Part shown: positions 27,655 to 37,717 of the stretch, piece after piece | How positions within the stretch are numbered: position 1 is the stretch's first letter | Layout of the letters: each line of letters starts with the position of its first letter | Source of the DNA: Pseudoduganella danionis | GTDB lineage: Bacteria; Pseudomonadota; Gammaproteobacteria; Burkholderiales; Burkholderiaceae_D | DNA: 64,000 nucleotides | Assembly (NCBI RefSeq): GCF_009720775.1 | Contig: NZ_WNKW01000003.1 | Location: 312,028-376,027, forward strand | Direction of reading: 5' to 3' | Position numbers and translations under genes: made by a program | The notes under the pieces: model-generated | Databases searched by the model: none | What the model saw: only the letters and a program-made list of their open reading frames with translations | Told to the model about the DNA's origin: nothing

Positions 27655-28902
27655 TTGAGAGGTTCTAAAAACCGTCGTGTTGTCGTCACCGGCCTCGGCT
27701 GCGTGACCCCGGTCGGCAATACCATTGCCGATTCGTGGGCCGCTATCACCGAAGGTAAGTCGGGGATCGCCAGCATCACCAAGTTTGATGCGCAAGCTTT
27801 CACCACCCAGTTCGCCGGTGAAGTCAAAGGCTTCAATATCGAGGATTACATCCCCGCTAAGGAAGCGCGCCACATGGATACCTTTATCCATTACGGCATG
27901 GCCGCCGGCATACAGTCGGTGCAGGACGCCGGCCTGGTCGTAACCGAAGAGAACGCCGATCGCATCGGCGTGATGATCGGTTCCGGTATCGGCGGCTTGC
28001 CGCTGATCGAAGAAACCAAGCAAGACTACGACAAGCGCGGTCCGCGCCGTATCTCGCCATTCTTCGTGCCTGCTTCGATCATCAATATGATCTCGGGCAA
28101 TCTGTCGATCCAGTACGGCATGCGCGGTCCTAACCTGTCGATCGTGACGGCGTGCACCACCGGCCTGCACTGTATCGGCATGGCGGCCCGTCTGATCGAA
28201 TACGGCGATGCCGACGTGATGATCGCTGGCGGTGCGGAATCGACCGTATCGCCACTGGGTCTGGGCGGCTTTGCTTCGGCCCGTGCTCTGTCCACCCGCA
28301 ACGATGATCCAGCGACCGCTTCCCGTCCATGGGATACCGATCGTGACGGTTTCGTGCTGGGCGAAGGCGCCGGTGTGATGGTGCTGGAAGAGTACGAACA
28401 CGCCAAGGCGCGCGGCGCCAAAATCTACGCGGAGCTGCTGGGCTTCGGCATGAGTGCCGATGCTTATCACATGACTTCGCCGCTGGAAGATGGCAGTGGC
28501 GGCAGCAAGTCCGTGATTGCTGCACTGGCGCATGCCGGTGTCAATCCGGATCAGGTGCAGTACCTGAATGCGCACGGTACTTCGACTCCGCTGGGCGATC
28601 TGGCTGAAGTACAGGGTATCAAGCGTACCTTCGGTGCGCACGCCAAAAACATGGTGATCAACTCGACCAAGTCGATGACGGGTCACCTGCTGGGCGGTGC
28701 CGGCGGTCTGGAAGCAGTGTTTACGGTACTGGCAGTACATCATCAGGTGTCGCCACCGACCATCAACATCTTCAACCAGGATCCGGCCTGCGATCTGGAC
28801 TTCTGTGCCAATGTGGCGCGCGATATGAAGATCGAGTATGCAGTCAAGAACTCGTTCGGCTTCGGCGGCACCAACGGCAGTCTGGTCTTCGGCAAACTGT
28901 AA
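27655..28902 (+). CDS. fabF: Beta-ketoacyl-ACP synthase II (TTG start)
   Basis: The 415-residue enzyme begins with TTG at 27655, seven bases after AGGAGA, since no ATG precedes the conserved [16 protein letters not shown]. The catalytic Cys is in [10 protein letters not shown], with His in [11 protein letters not shown] and in [11 protein letters not shown]. It elongates acyl-ACP and tunes membrane fluidity through unsaturated chains. A 12-base perfect hairpin follows the stop. Confidence 0.97.
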   Translation: MRGSKNRRVVVTGLGCVTPVGNTIADSWAAITEGKSGIASITKFDAQAFTTQFAGEVKGFNIEDYIPAKEARHMDTFIHYGMAAGIQSVQDAGLVVTEENADRIGVMIGSGIGGLPLIEETKQDYDKRGPRRISPFFVPASIINMISGNLSIQYGMRGPNLSIVTACTTGLHCIGMAARLIEYGDADVMIAGGAESTVSPLGLGGFASARALSTRNDDPATASRPWDTDRDGFVLGEGAGVMVLEEYEHAKARGAKIYAELLGFGMSADAYHMTSPLEDGSGGSKSVIAALAHAGVNPDQVQYLNAHGTSTPLGDLAEVQGIKRTFGAHAKNMVINSTKSMTGHLLGGAGGLEAVFTVLAVHHQVSPPTINIFNQDPACDLDFCANVARDMKIEYAVKNSFGFGGTNGSLVFGKL

Positions 28903-28934
28903 TACCCGGTTCGGCTCCGGCCTGAACTAAATAG

Positions 28935-28963
28935 CGCTCACCCTGTCCAAAACAGGGTGAGCG
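28935..28963. terminator. Perfect 12-bp hairpin after fabF
   Basis: CGCTCACCCTGT (28935-28946) pairs perfectly with ACAGGGTGAGCG (28952-28963) over a five-base loop. There is no T-run, so it may terminate inefficiently, attenuate read-through into the downstream gene, or protect the fabF mRNA 3 prime end. Confidence 0.5.
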
Positions 28964-29071
28964 TAAATTCGGTAGCGCTATTCCGTGCTGCCAGAATTGC
29001 CCGGCCTTGTGGCCGGCGCTTCCAAGTTTCTCCACCACTGATTTCAACTCCGCTGCGCAAGGCTGCTTGTC

Positions 29072-29572
29072 ATGTCGATCGCTGCCAGTGTCGTATTACG
29101 CCCGTCGTTGCGCCTGCGCTGGCTGTGTGCGGGCTTGCGCTGTACCGTCTGTCTGTCGGCGCTGGCCTGTCCTGCTCAATGCTGGAGTTTGCTGTGCATC
29201 GTCATGGCAGCAGCGGCCCGCAGTGGCGCGTCGGCAGCGCTACTGCAGCTTGATATAACTGCTGGCGGCCAGTGGTACTTGTCGGTATATCAGTACAAGG
29301 CGCAGTACAAGGCGCAGTACAACGCGCAGTCCACGATCGCTGCTGCCGGCGCGGTGCCAACGTGCGTTGCGGTACGGACGGCGGGCAGGGCGGACGCGCA
29401 CTATCTTCGGGCAGGTACGCTGATCTGGCCGTGCCTGTTGCTGCTGCATCTGGGTGTGCCAGGCCAGCCGGGCCGCTATCTGCTCGTGCTGGCGGACAGC
29501 GTGAGCGCAGCGGACTGGCGTGCCCTGATGCTGGCTAGTCGGGCACTGGCGGCGCGCAGCGCGCTCAAATAA
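29072..29572 (+). CDS. YgfX-like inner membrane protein
   Basis: The 166-residue protein, between fabF and rpoE, fits the divergent YgfX/CptA-type family seen at this position in related genomes: an N-terminal basic segment (LRPSLRLRW), hydrophobic stretches near 18-50 and 110-125, and a C-terminal LLVLADSVSAADWRAL that resembles the family ending. Similarity is weak and by pattern, not alignment. An unusual three-copy tandem repeat encodes QYKAQYKAQYNAQ. Its ATG at 29072 follows TTGTC and has a poor ribosome site. Function unknown. Confidence 0.55.
   Translation: MSIAASVVLRPSLRLRWLCAGLRCTVCLSALACPAQCWSLLCIVMAAAARSGASAALLQLDITAGGQWYLSVYQYKAQYKAQYNAQSTIAAAGAVPTCVAVRTAGRADAHYLRAGTLIWPCLLLLHLGVPGQPGRYLLVLADSVSAADWRALMLASRALAARSALK
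29291..29329 (+). repeat. Tandem 12-base repeat inside the YgfX-like gene
   Basis: CAGTACAAGGCG occurs at 29291-29302 and 29303-29314, and with one change (AACGCG) at 29315-29326, then CAG. It is in frame, so it adds four residues (QYKA) per copy and could vary in number by slippage. Confidence 0.85.
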
Positions 29573-29576
29573 AGCC

Positions 29577-29605
29577 GGAACTTCTTGCAGCGGGCAAACT
29601 CTATA
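29577..29605 (+). promoter_or_regulatory. Sigma-E promoter of rpoE
   Basis: GGAACTT (29577-29583) and TCTATA (29600-29605) are 16 bases apart. This is the sigma-E consensus (GGAACTT, N16, TCTGA-like) except for the end of the -10. It lies 50 bases before the rpoE start and would let sigma-E drive its own gene. Confidence 0.7.
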
Positions 29606-29654
29606 GCTTAGGAAGCGGAGTTGCCGGCGCTGCAGACCATCGAGGAATGCAGGA

Positions 29655-30257
29655 GTGACAACTGAACGCGAGTGTGACGAGCGACTGGTAGAGCGGGTGC
29701 GGGATGGCGACAAGCAAGCCTTCGATATGCTGGTAGCGAAATACCAGCGCAGGCTGATGCGGCTGCTATCGCGTATCGTGCACGACCAGACGGAAGCCGA
29801 AGATGTCGTGCAGGAGACCTTTATCAAAGCCTATCGCGCCTTGCGGCACTTTCGCGGCGAATCGGCTTTCTATACATGGTTGTACCGCATAGGCATCAAC
29901 ACGGCGAAGAATTTTCTGGCCACGCAGGGCCGCCGTACCCCCACGTCTACCGAGATTGACGCGGAGCAAGCGGAAACCTTTGCCGAGAGCGAGCATTTGC
30001 GCGATATGAATACACCGGAATCTATGTTGGCAAGCAAGCAGATCGCCCAGACCGTGAATGCGGCCATGGATGCTTTGCCGCTGGATTTGCGCACGGCCAT
30101 CGCCCTGCGCGAAATCGAAGGTCTGAGCTACGAAGAAATCTCCGCCATCATGGCCTGCCCGATAGGGACAGTGCGTAGCCGCATCTTCCGGGCACGCGAA
30201 GTGATTGCCGACAAACTGCGTCCCCTGCTCGATATGCCGGTTGACAAGCGCTGGTAG
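29655..30257 (+). CDS. rpoE: Sigma-24 extracytoplasmic function sigma factor RpoE
   Basis: The start codon is GTG at 29655, eight bases after GAGGA. The 200 residues carry region 2 (VVQETFIKAYRALRHFRGESAFYTWLYRIG) and region 4 (IEGLSYEEISAIMACPIGTVRSRIFRAR). It is the envelope-stress sigma factor of the ECF02 group. It heads a locus with a short anti-sigma factor, a periplasmic protease, glutaredoxin and lepA. A matching sigma-E promoter lies upstream. Confidence 0.96.
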   Translation: MTTERECDERLVERVRDGDKQAFDMLVAKYQRRLMRLLSRIVHDQTEAEDVVQETFIKAYRALRHFRGESAFYTWLYRIGINTAKNFLATQGRRTPTSTEIDAEQAETFAESEHLRDMNTPESMLASKQIAQTVNAAMDALPLDLRTAIALREIEGLSYEEISAIMACPIGTVRSRIFRAREVIADKLRPLLDMPVDKRW

Positions 30258-30328
30258 GGCAGCAATCATGGTGCTGTCGGGAAAGGCTTAGGGCTGGGCT
30301 GGAGAGTTTTTACGGGGCGGAAGGCACG

Positions 30329-30616
30329 ATGGATATACAACGACGGATGCGCGAACACCTTTCCGCGCTGGCGGATGGCGAACTGGATGAGAGCGAGCGC
30401 GAACTGGCTCTGGCCGCTCTGGCCACAGCCGAAGGGCAGCAGCGCTGGCGCGCCTATCATCTGGTGCGTGACACGCTGCAGGCCGAAGCAACTGCAGCAG
30501 CATTACCGAGCCCTGCCTTCCAGGCCCGGCTGGCGCAACGGCTGGCCGCCGAGCCAGCCCACAGCGGGGCGGACACGCCTGATGCCGACACCCAGACTAG
30601 CACCATCTCGTCCTGA
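30329..30616 (+). CDS. rseA: RseA-like anti-sigma factor, short and without a membrane helix
   Basis: The 95-residue protein starts MDIQRRMREHLSALADGELD, the classic RseA N-terminal sigma-binding segment, followed by a helix ending WRAYHLVRDTLQAE. It ends after about 95 residues. There is no transmembrane helix and no periplasmic part; ordinary RseA is about 190-220 residues. No cysteine is present, so it is not a redox-type ZAS factor. The 136 bases after the stop leave no room for a lost part, and no rseB follows. It should bind sigma-E in the cytoplasm, but release by DegS/RseP cleavage would not apply. Confidence 0.75.
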   Translation: MDIQRRMREHLSALADGELDESERELALAALATAEGQQRWRAYHLVRDTLQAEATAAALPSPAFQARLAQRLAAEPAHSGADTPDADTQTSTISS

Positions 30617-30752
30617 GTGGCGCCACGCTCTGGCAGGACTGTGCCGGAACACAGGTTTTCGCTTACCATAGACGATCCTGCATGCAAGGACGGCAACACC
30701 GGCCTGCATCAGTGTGCTGCGTTCCGCAACCTGTTAAAGACCGATACCTTCC

Positions 30753-32261
30753 ATGAAAAAACAAATTTTTGTAGATCGTAAAACGCTGGGGGCGCTGGCT
30801 GTAGGCGCCTGTGTCTGGTTTTCTCCTGCCGTACTGGGCCTGACGCCCGTACAGGCTGCTGCCGCTGCCACCGGCGTCGTGGTGGGCTTGCCGAATTTCG
30901 CCGATCTGGTGGATCAGGTGGGGCCAGCCGTAGTGAATATCCGCACACTGGAACGCCCCAAGAGTGGGCGCATGGGTGGCGGCCAGATCGGCGATGAAGA
31001 AATGCAGGAGTTCTTGCGCCGTTTCTTTGGTGGTGCGCTGCCCCAGCCCGGTGGCAAGGCCGTGCCGCGTGGACGCCGTCAGGCGCCGTCCGAAGAACCG
31101 GTGCCGCGCGGCGTGGGATCCGGCTTCATCCTGTCGGCCGACGGCTATGTGATGACCAATGCTCATGTGATCGATGGCGCCGATGAAGTGCTGGTAACGC
31201 TGACGGACAAGCGTGAATTCAAGGCCAAGGTGCTGGGTGCCGATGCCAGTACCGATGTGGCCGTGCTGAAGATCGAAGGGGCGAATCTGCCTTTCCTCGT
31301 GCTGGGCAGTTCCGAAAAAATCCGCGTCGGTGAATGGGTGATCGCCATCGGTTCGCCGTTCAATCTGGAAAACACTGTGACGGCGGGCATCATTTCAGCC
31401 AAGCAGCGCGATACGGGCGAATATCTGGCCCTGATCCAGAGCGATGTGGCCGTCAATCCCGGCAATTCGGGCGGGCCGCTGATCAATATGCGCGGCGAGG
31501 TGATAGGCATTAATTCGCAGATCGCAACGCTGTCCGGTGGTTATAGCGGGATTTCGTTTGCGATTCCTATCGATGAGGCGGTGCGCGTATCCGAGCAGAT
31601 CAAGAAGAGCGGCAAGGTCACGCGCGGGCGCATGGGCGTCAAGATTGCCGAAGTGAGCAAGGAAGTGGCCGAGTCGCTGGGCTTGAAGTCGGCGCAGGGC
31701 GCGCTCGTATCGCAAGTGGAGGCTGGCAGTCCGGCCGACAAGGCCGGCGTCAAGCCTGGCGATATCATCCTTAAATTCAATGGCACGCCGATCAAGCGCT
31801 CGTCCGACCTGCCGCGTCTGGTGGGCAGTACGCCGCTCGATGCCAAGCTGACGATCACACTGTGGCGTCAGGGCAAGCAGCTCGAGCTGCCTATCAGTGT
31901 GGCCGACCTCGATGGCGAGAAGCAGGCCAAGGCCAGCGGCGCCAAGGGTAAAGGCGAGGCGGCTGCGGCGGAAAAAGCTGCCGCCAACGCGCTGGGCTTG
32001 CGTGTGAGCGATCTGACTGCCGAGCAGAAGAAAACTCTGGGTGTGAACGGTGGCGTGCAGGTCGATACGGCCGAAGGGGCGGCGGCGGACGCCGGTCTGG
32101 AAGAGGGCGATGTGTTGTTGCAAGTGAATAACACGGAAATTCGCGATGTGCGCCAGTTCCAGGCCGTCGTGGCCAAGCTCGACAGTAAAAAGCCGGCCGT
32201 ACTGCTGGTGCGGCGCGGCGAGCAGTCGCAATTCATTTCCATCCGTCCTGGCGTCAAATAA
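30753..32261 (+). CDS. mucD: MucD/DegQ-type periplasmic serine protease
   Basis: This 502-residue Do-like protease has an N-terminal signal sequence (about residues 1-35, ending near VQAAA), a trypsin-like domain with the triad His in TNAHVIDGAD, Asp in STDVAVL and Ser in GNSGGP, and two PDZ domains (about 270-370 and 410-495). It degrades or refolds misfolded periplasmic proteins. Its place after rpoE and rseA fits mucD of other bacteria. A long hairpin lies in the 50 bases after the stop. Confidence 0.94.
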   Translation: MKKQIFVDRKTLGALAVGACVWFSPAVLGLTPVQAAAAATGVVVGLPNFADLVDQVGPAVVNIRTLERPKSGRMGGGQIGDEEMQEFLRRFFGGALPQPGGKAVPRGRRQAPSEEPVPRGVGSGFILSADGYVMTNAHVIDGADEVLVTLTDKREFKAKVLGADASTDVAVLKIEGANLPFLVLGSSEKIRVGEWVIAIGSPFNLENTVTAGIISAKQRDTGEYLALIQSDVAVNPGNSGGPLINMRGEVIGINSQIATLSGGYSGISFAIPIDEAVRVSEQIKKSGKVTRGRMGVKIAEVSKEVAESLGLKSAQGALVSQVEAGSPADKAGVKPGDIILKFNGTPIKRSSDLPRLVGSTPLDAKLTITLWRQGKQLELPISVADLDGEKQAKASGAKGKGEAAAAEKAAANALGLRVSDLTAEQKKTLGVNGGVQVDTAEGAAADAGLEEGDVLLQVNNTEIRDVRQFQAVVAKLDSKKPAVLLVRRGEQSQFISIRPGVK

Positions 32262-32269
32262 GGAGTCCG

Positions 32270-32303
32270 CAGGGTCTGCTGCCAGCGCTGGCGCCAGACC
32301 CTG
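32270..32303. other. Hairpin between mucD and glutaredoxin gene
   Basis: CAGGGTCTG (32270-32278) pairs with CAGACCCTG (32295-32303); inside is GCCAGCGCTGGC, itself a palindrome. No T-run follows. It starts nine bases after the mucD stop and may reduce read-through or hold the mRNA end. Confidence 0.45.
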
Positions 32304-32311
32304 TTCCAACC

Positions 32312-32554
32312 ATGCATTTCACTCTGTATTCCCGTAGTTATTGCCATTTATGCCAGGACATGCTCGATGCCCTGATGCGTATGCAAACCCCGCAACAGCC
32401 GATTACGGTCGATGTGATCGATGTCGATGACGATCCGGCCTTGGTGGCCCGTTTCGACGAGCTGGTGCCCGTACTATTTGCCGATCTGGAACAACCCGAG
32501 CTATGCCACTATTTCCTAGATGAAGCAAAAGTCCGCGAATTGCTGGCGCGCTGA
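32312..32554 (+). CDS. Glutaredoxin family thiol-disulfide protein
   Basis: The 80-residue protein has the thioredoxin fold N-terminus MHFTLYSRSYCHLCQDM with the redox pair C-H-L-C, like the DUF836/glutaredoxin-like group. The cis-Pro segment VPVLF is present. Its target is not known. It regularly sits between mucD and lepA in Burkholderiales, and the cytoplasmic location is likely, as it has no signal peptide. Confidence 0.9.
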   Translation: MHFTLYSRSYCHLCQDMLDALMRMQTPQQPITVDVIDVDDDPALVARFDELVPVLFADLEQPELCHYFLDEAKVRELLAR

Positions 32555-32661
32555 TGAAAAATGATGCAAGTTGCAGGGTTTTTGTGCATCCGGTGGAGCG
32601 CAGTGCAGCATTTAGCCGCGCAAAGTAGGGCTTTCCACTCTGAAATCCGGTAAAATGCACG

Positions 32662-32755
32662 GGGTAAGACGTCCTGTCAGGACGTTAAGTGTTGAGTCTA
32701 GCTGTGATCAAGGCGCTCGCCAGGGCAGACAGCCCCGCTCGGAGCGCTTTTTTTG
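32662..32755 (+). ncRNA. Candidate small RNA or lepA leader with two stem-loops
   Basis: Downstream of a TAAAAT -10-like element (32651-32656) is a palindrome, ACGTCCTG/CAGGACGT (32669-32685). After 27 bases comes a terminator hairpin, GCGCTC (32713-32718) with GAGCGC (32742-32747) enclosing GGGC/GCCC, followed by seven T residues (32748-32754). lepA begins 83 bases later. This looks like a compact RNA of about 90 bases, or an attenuator in the leader of lepA. No known family is recognised and no -35 box is convincing. Confidence 0.4.
32713..32754 (+). terminator. Rho-independent terminator upstream of lepA
   Basis: Stem GCGCTC/GAGCGC with inner GGGC/GCCC, ending in a T-run at 32748-32754. 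It would end transcription from the mucD side or form the end of the candidate small RNA. Confidence 0.75.
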
Positions 32756-32837
32756 TATGGCGCGCCGGCTTTATGCCTGCGCCCGCTGTTTTGTACCCGT
32801 TTTGACTCGTTTTTGACTTGTTTTTGGCCATTTGTTA

Positions 32838-34631
32838 ATGAATAACATACGCAATTTCTCCATCATCGCCCACATCGACCACGGTAAATCGACCCTGGCC
32901 GACCGCATCATTCAACTGTGCGGCGGTCTGTCCGAACGCGAGATGGAGGCGCAGGTGCTCGATTCTATGGATCTGGAGCGCGAGCGCGGCATTACCATCA
33001 AGGCGCAGACGGCTGCCCTGCAGTACAAGGCGCGCGATGGCAAGGTGTACAACCTGAACCTGATCGATACCCCGGGCCACGTCGACTTCTCCTACGAAGT
33101 TTCGCGCTCGCTGTCGGCCTGCGAAGGCGCGCTGCTGGTGGTGGATGCTTCGCAGGGCGTGGAAGCGCAGACCGTGGCCAACTGCTACACGGCACTCGAT
33201 CTGGGCGTGGAAGTCGTGCCTGTGCTGAACAAGATCGACCTGCCGAATGCCGACCCGCCTAGCGCGATTGCGGAAATCGAAGACGTGATCGGTATCGAAG
33301 CCGGTGACGCCGTGCACTGCTCGGCCAAAACGGGTCTGGGCGTGGATGATGTGCTGGAATCCATCATCGCCAAAGTGCCGCCCCCGAAGGGCGATCCGGA
33401 TGCACCGCTGCAGGCCCTGATCGTCGACTCGTGGTACGACGCCTATGTGGGCGTGGTGATGCTGGTGCGCGTTGTCAACGGCACGCTGCGTCCGAAAGAC
33501 AAGATCAAGCTGATGGCCACCGACTCGGTGCAACTGGTGGAAGACATCGGCGTGTTCGCGCCCCGTTCCGTCTCGCTGCCGCAACTGTCGGCCGGTCAGG
33601 TGGGCTTTATCATCGCCGGTATCAAGGAACTGAAGGCCGCCAAAGTGGGCGATACGGTCACGCTGGCCAGCCGTCCGGCACCGGAACCGCTGCCCGGCTT
33701 CAAGGAAGTGCAGCCACAGGTGTTTGCCGGTCTGTTCCCGGTCGAAGCCAACCAGTACGACGCGCTGCGCGACTCGCTGGAAAAGCTCAAGCTCAATGAC
33801 GCGGCCCTGATGTACGAGCCGGAAGTATCGCAGGCGCTGGGCTTCGGCTTCCGTTGCGGCTTCCTCGGCCTGCTGCACATGGAAATCGTGCAGGAACGTC
33901 TGGAACGCGAATTCGATATGGATCTGATCACCACGGCGCCGACCGTGGTGTACGAAGTGGAAATGCGCGACGGCAGCATTCTGAAGGTGGACAACCCTTC
34001 GCGCATGCCGGAACCGTCGAAGATCGCCGATATCCGCGAACCTATCGTCACTGTCAATCTGTACATGCCGCAGGAATACGTCGGCTCGGTGATTACCCTG
34101 TGTATCGGCAAGCGCGGCGTGCAGATGGACATGAGCTACCACGGCCGTCAGGTCAAGCTGGTGTACGAAATGCCGATGGGCGAGATCGTGCTGGACTTCT
34201 TCGACAAGCTCAAATCGACTTCGCGCGGTTACGCTTCGATGGATTACGAGTTCAAGGAATACCGTTCCTCGGACGTGGTCAAGGTCGACATGCTGATCAA
34301 CAGCGAAAAAGTCGATGCGCTGGCCATCATCGTGCACCGTTCCAACAGTGCCTACCGCGGCCGTCAGGTAGCGGCCAAGATGCGCGAACTGATTCCGCGC
34401 CAGATGTTCGACGTAGCGATTCAGGCGGCCATCGGTGCCACCGTGATTTCGCGTGAAAACGTCAAGGCGCTGCGCAAGAACGTGCTGGCCAAGTGCTACG
34501 GCGGTGACGTGAGCCGTAAGAAGAAACTGCTGGAGAAGCAGAAGGCCGGTAAGAAACGTATGAAGCAAGTGGGCTCGGTGGAAATTCCACAAGAAGCCTT
34601 CCTGGCAATTTTACAAGTGGAAGAGAAATGA
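32838..34631 (+). CDS. lepA: Elongation factor 4 (LepA)
   Basis: Taking the ATG at 32838 ([19 protein letters not shown]) gives 597 residues; the TTG two codons upstream is not needed. The GTPase motifs are [17 protein letters not shown] and NKIDLP. EF4 acts on stalled ribosomes and helps biogenesis of the 30S subunit. Its stop overlaps the lepB ATG (ATGA at 34628-34631), so the two are translationally coupled, as usual. Confidence 0.99.
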   Translation: MNNIRNFSIIAHIDHGKSTLADRIIQLCGGLSEREMEAQVLDSMDLERERGITIKAQTAALQYKARDGKVYNLNLIDTPGHVDFSYEVSRSLSACEGALLVVDASQGVEAQTVANCYTALDLGVEVVPVLNKIDLPNADPPSAIAEIEDVIGIEAGDAVHCSAKTGLGVDDVLESIIAKVPPPKGDPDAPLQALIVDSWYDAYVGVVMLVRVVNGTLRPKDKIKLMATDSVQLVEDIGVFAPRSVSLPQLSAGQVGFIIAGIKELKAAKVGDTVTLASRPAPEPLPGFKEVQPQVFAGLFPVEANQYDALRDSLEKLKLNDAALMYEPEVSQALGFGFRCGFLGLLHMEIVQERLEREFDMDLITTAPTVVYEVEMRDGSILKVDNPSRMPEPSKIADIREPIVTVNLYMPQEYVGSVITLCIGKRGVQMDMSYHGRQVKLVYEMPMGEIVLDFFDKLKSTSRGYASMDYEFKEYRSSDVVKVDMLINSEKVDALAIIVHRSNSAYRGRQVAAKMRELIPRQMFDVAIQAAIGATVISRENVKALRKNVLAKCYGGDVSRKKKLLEKQKAGKKRMKQVGSVEIPQEAFLAILQVEEK

Positions 34632-35545
34632 ACCTGCAAGTGATTCTGGGCAATTTCGCTTTAATCCTGTTCATCCTGATGGTGGTGACGGGGGTGATCT
34701 GGTTCCTCGATGTATTCTATCTGGCCAAGCAGCGCCGCGCTGCGGCCGACCGTGCACTGGCCGAATACGACGCCCGTAACGCCAAGCTGACGGCGGATGG
34801 CATCAAGGTGGACAATCAGGGCAACCGCGCCGCCATTGAAGCAGGTCTGCTGCGCCAGCCTACGTGGATCGAATACTCGGGCAGCTTCTTCCCCGTGATC
34901 GCACTGGTGTTCTTCCTGCGCTCCTTCCTGTACGAACCGTTCAAGATTCCATCCTCGTCGATGGTGCCGACCCTGCTGGTAGGCGATCTGATACTGGTGA
35001 ATAAGTTCACCTACGGCATACGTCTGCCCGTGATCAACCAGAAAATCATCCAGATCAACGATCCGCAGCGCGGCGATGTAATGGTGTTCAAATATCCACA
35101 GGATATGAGCCAGGATTACATCAAACGCGTGATCGGCGTGCCCGGTGATAAAATTACCTATGAAAACAAGCGCTTAACCGTGAACGGTGTGGAAGTGAAG
35201 TACACTGCGCTGGACGATTACCTGGACGATGAGCATCTGGTCTACAACAAGCAGTACACGGAGAATCTGACGGGCGTGAGCCACCGCATCCTGAACAACG
35301 AAGCGGCACCGACGCTGAATCTGGAAGGCGTGAAACAGTTCCCGTACAGCGAGAATTGCACCTACCGTTATGAAGGCTTTACTTGCGTTGTGCCAGCCGG
35401 TAATTACTTCATGATGGGCGATAACCGCGACAATAGCGCGGACAGCCGCTACTGGGGCTTTGTGCCGGACAAGAACATCGTCGGCAAGGCATTCTTCGTC
35501 TGGCTCAATCTCGGTAGCTGGCGCCGTATCGGCACCATCCACTAA
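34628..35545 (+). CDS. lepB: Signal peptidase I
   Basis: The 305 residues have two N-terminal membrane segments (about 5-27 and 85-103). The catalytic Ser is in PSSSMVPTL, the Lys in [12 protein letters not shown], and the [11 protein letters not shown] box is intact. It cleaves signal peptides of exported proteins in the periplasm. It overlaps lepA by four bases and is followed by a DUF4845 membrane protein and rnc, the classical order. Confidence 0.98.
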   Translation: MNLQVILGNFALILFILMVVTGVIWFLDVFYLAKQRRAAADRALAEYDARNAKLTADGIKVDNQGNRAAIEAGLLRQPTWIEYSGSFFPVIALVFFLRSFLYEPFKIPSSSMVPTLLVGDLILVNKFTYGIRLPVINQKIIQINDPQRGDVMVFKYPQDMSQDYIKRVIGVPGDKITYENKRLTVNGVEVKYTALDDYLDDEHLVYNKQYTENLTGVSHRILNNEAAPTLNLEGVKQFPYSENCTYRYEGFTCVVPAGNYFMMGDNRDNSADSRYWGFVPDKNIVGKAFFVWLNLGSWRRIGTIH

Positions 35546-35566
35546 GCTGTGGTGAAAGGAACGGTC

Positions 35567-35950
35567 ATGCACACAGGGAAGCAGCGGCAGCAGGGTATCT
35601 CACTGGTCGGGCTGATTGTTTTGCTGGCCGTGGGCGGCTTTGTCGCCGTGCTGGCACTCAAAATCGTGCCCACCTATACCGAATACCGCGCCATCCAGAA
35701 TGCCATCGTCAGCGCCAAGGCGGGCGGTGGTACGGTGCTGCAGATGCAGAAGTCCTTCGATGCCAGCGCCACCGTGGGCTACATCAGCGCCATCAACGGC
35801 AAGGATCTGATCATCAGCCGCGGCGAAAACGGCGAGACGGAAATCAGCTTCGCCTACGAGAAGAAAATTCCCCTGATCGGACCGGCCAGCCTGCTGCTCG
35901 AATACGAGGGCAGCACTGCCAAACATGGCATGTCCAAAGCCGACCAATAA
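35567..35950 (+). CDS. DUF4845 single-pass membrane protein
   Basis: From the ATG at 35567 (after AAAGGAA) the protein has 127 residues: [18 protein letters not shown] starts an N-terminal pilin-like hydrophobic helix (about residues 10-34), followed by a small periplasmic domain. It is the DUF4845 family, always between lepB and rnc in betaproteobacteria; its role is not established. The longer GTG start at 35549 is possible but less supported. Confidence 0.85.
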   Translation: MHTGKQRQQGISLVGLIVLLAVGGFVAVLALKIVPTYTEYRAIQNAIVSAKAGGGTVLQMQKSFDASATVGYISAINGKDLIISRGENGETEISFAYEKKIPLIGPASLLLEYEGSTAKHGMSKADQ

Positions 35951-35979
35951 ACCGTATTAGAAAACCGACCAATCACATA

Positions 35980-36798
35980 ATGAATCTCCAGTTACTGCAA
36001 ACCCGTCTAGGCTACACGTTCCAGGATGCTGGGCTGTTACAGCAAGCCTTGACGCACCGTAGCCATAGCAGTTTGCACAACGAGCGGCTGGAGTTTCTGG
36101 GCGACTCGGTGCTGAACTGCGTGGTGGCGTCCATCCTGTACGAACGCTATGTGCAGATCGACGAGGGCGATCTGTCGCGCCTGCGCGCCAACCTCGTCAA
36201 GCAGCAATCGCTGTTCGAAATCGCCCAGAAGCTGGAACTGTCGCAGTTCCTGCGCCTCGGTGAAGGCGAACTCAAATCGGGCGGCTTCCGCCGTCCGTCT
36301 ATTCTGGCTGATACGCTGGAAGCGCTGCTGGGCGCCATCTTCCTCGATGGCGGCTTCGACCCGGCGCGCGATGTGATCCGCGCGTTCTACATTCCCATTC
36401 TCGATACGGTGGACCCGCAGACGCTAGGCAAGGATGCCAAGACGCTGCTGCAGGAATTCCTGCAAAGTAAAAAAATCTCCCTGCCGCTGTACAACGTGGT
36501 CGCTACCCATGGCGCTGCGCACAGTCAGGAATTCGAAATCGAATGTCTGGTGCCCAAGCTGGGCATACAGGTATTTGGCCGCGGCGGTAGCCGTCGTGCC
36601 GGTGAACAGGCCGCTGCCAAGCTGGCGCTGGAAGTGGCCGAACAGGCGCTGGTGAAAACCCCGGGCGCTGCGCGCAAGGCCAAGCCCCGTGCGGCCCAGC
36701 TCAAGCTGGCCGGCATCGCCACCGTGCAGTCGAGCGAACCGAGTTCGCCTGCACCTGGCCCAGCACCGGCAGGCACCACCAAAGCGGCCAACAAGTAA
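35980..36798 (+). CDS. rnc: Ribonuclease III
   Basis: The 272 residues hold the catalytic domain with [13 protein letters not shown] and a C-terminal double-stranded RNA-binding domain (about 155-225, KTLLQEFLQ...[15 protein letters not shown]). It cuts rRNA precursors and regulatory duplexes. After the RNA-binding domain there is a basic Ala/Pro tail of about 45 residues, longer than E. coli RNase III (226 residues). era follows nine bases after the stop. Confidence 0.97.
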   Translation: MNLQLLQTRLGYTFQDAGLLQQALTHRSHSSLHNERLEFLGDSVLNCVVASILYERYVQIDEGDLSRLRANLVKQQSLFEIAQKLELSQFLRLGEGELKSGGFRRPSILADTLEALLGAIFLDGGFDPARDVIRAFYIPILDTVDPQTLGKDAKTLLQEFLQSKKISLPLYNVVATHGAAHSQEFEIECLVPKLGIQVFGRGGSRRAGEQAAAKLALEVAEQALVKTPGAARKAKPRAAQLKLAGIATVQSSEPSSPAPGPAPAGTTKAANK

Positions 36799-36807
36799 AG
36801 AGGCATT

Positions 36808-37707
36808 ATGACTACCGACACCAACGCTCCGTTCCGCTGCGGCTATATCGCCATCGTGGGCCGCCCCAATGTGGGCAAATCGACCCTGATGAATACCCTG
36901 ATCGGCGCCAAGGTCAGCATCACTTCGCGCAAGGCGCAGACCACGCGCCACCGCATCACCGGCATCCAGACCTATGATGATGCCCAGCTCATCTACGTCG
37001 ATACGCCGGGCTTCCAGACCCGTCACGCCAATGCGCTGAACAAGACGCTCAACAAGACCGTCACCAATACGCTGATTTCGTCGGACCTGATTCTGTTCGT
37101 GATCGAAGCCGGCACCTTCGGCCCGGCCGACCAGCAGGTGCTCGATCTGCTGCCGACCGAAGTGCCGGTGCTGCTGGTGATTAACAAAGCTGACCGTGTG
37201 AAAGACAAGGCCGTGCTGCTGCCGTTCGCCCAGCAGGTGGCGGCCAAGTTCAACTTCGCCGCCATCGTGCCGGTGTCGGCCAAGCTGCGCTTCCAGCTCG
37301 ACGGTCTGGAAAAGGAAATCAAGCGCTTCCTGCCCGAGAACGAGCCTATCTTCGGACCGGACGATATCACTGACCGCAGCGAGAAATTCCTCGCCTCGGA
37401 AATCGTGCGCGAGAAGCTGTTCCGCTTCGTCGGCGACGAACTGCCTTACACCAGCACGGTGATGATCGAAAAATTCGAGCAGGAGGGCGATCTGCGCCGC
37501 GTGTTCGCCGCGATTTTGGTCGAACGCGACACCCACAAGTCCATGATCATCGGTAACAAGGGCGCGCGTCTGAAAGAGGTTTCGACGCAAGCGCGTCTGG
37601 ACATGGAAAAGCTGTTCGGCGGCCCCGTGTATCTGGAAATCTGGGTCAAGGTCAAATCCGGCTGGGCCGACAACGAAGCAGGGCTGCGCGCCTACGGCTA
37701 CGAATAA
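36808..37707 (+). CDS. era: GTPase Era
   Basis: This 299-residue protein has a Ras-like GTPase domain ([21 protein letters not shown]) and a C-terminal KH domain (about 205-295, [17 protein letters not shown]). It binds the 3 prime end of 16S rRNA and is needed for 30S maturation. It sits between rnc and recO, with an AGAGG ribosome site. Confidence 0.98.
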   Translation: MTTDTNAPFRCGYIAIVGRPNVGKSTLMNTLIGAKVSITSRKAQTTRHRITGIQTYDDAQLIYVDTPGFQTRHANALNKTLNKTVTNTLISSDLILFVIEAGTFGPADQQVLDLLPTEVPVLLVINKADRVKDKAVLLPFAQQVAAKFNFAAIVPVSAKLRFQLDGLEKEIKRFLPENEPIFGPDDITDRSEKFLASEIVREKLFRFVGDELPYTSTVMIEKFEQEGDLRRVFAAILVERDTHKSMIIGNKGARLKEVSTQARLDMEKLFGGPVYLEIWVKVKSGWADNEAGLRAYGYE

Positions 37708-37717
37708 CAGAGGGACG

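Noticed and set aside
32835..34592. 585-codon minus-strand frame antisense to lepA
   Set aside because: Antisense artefact of GC-rich coding sequence; LepA is unambiguous on the plus strand.
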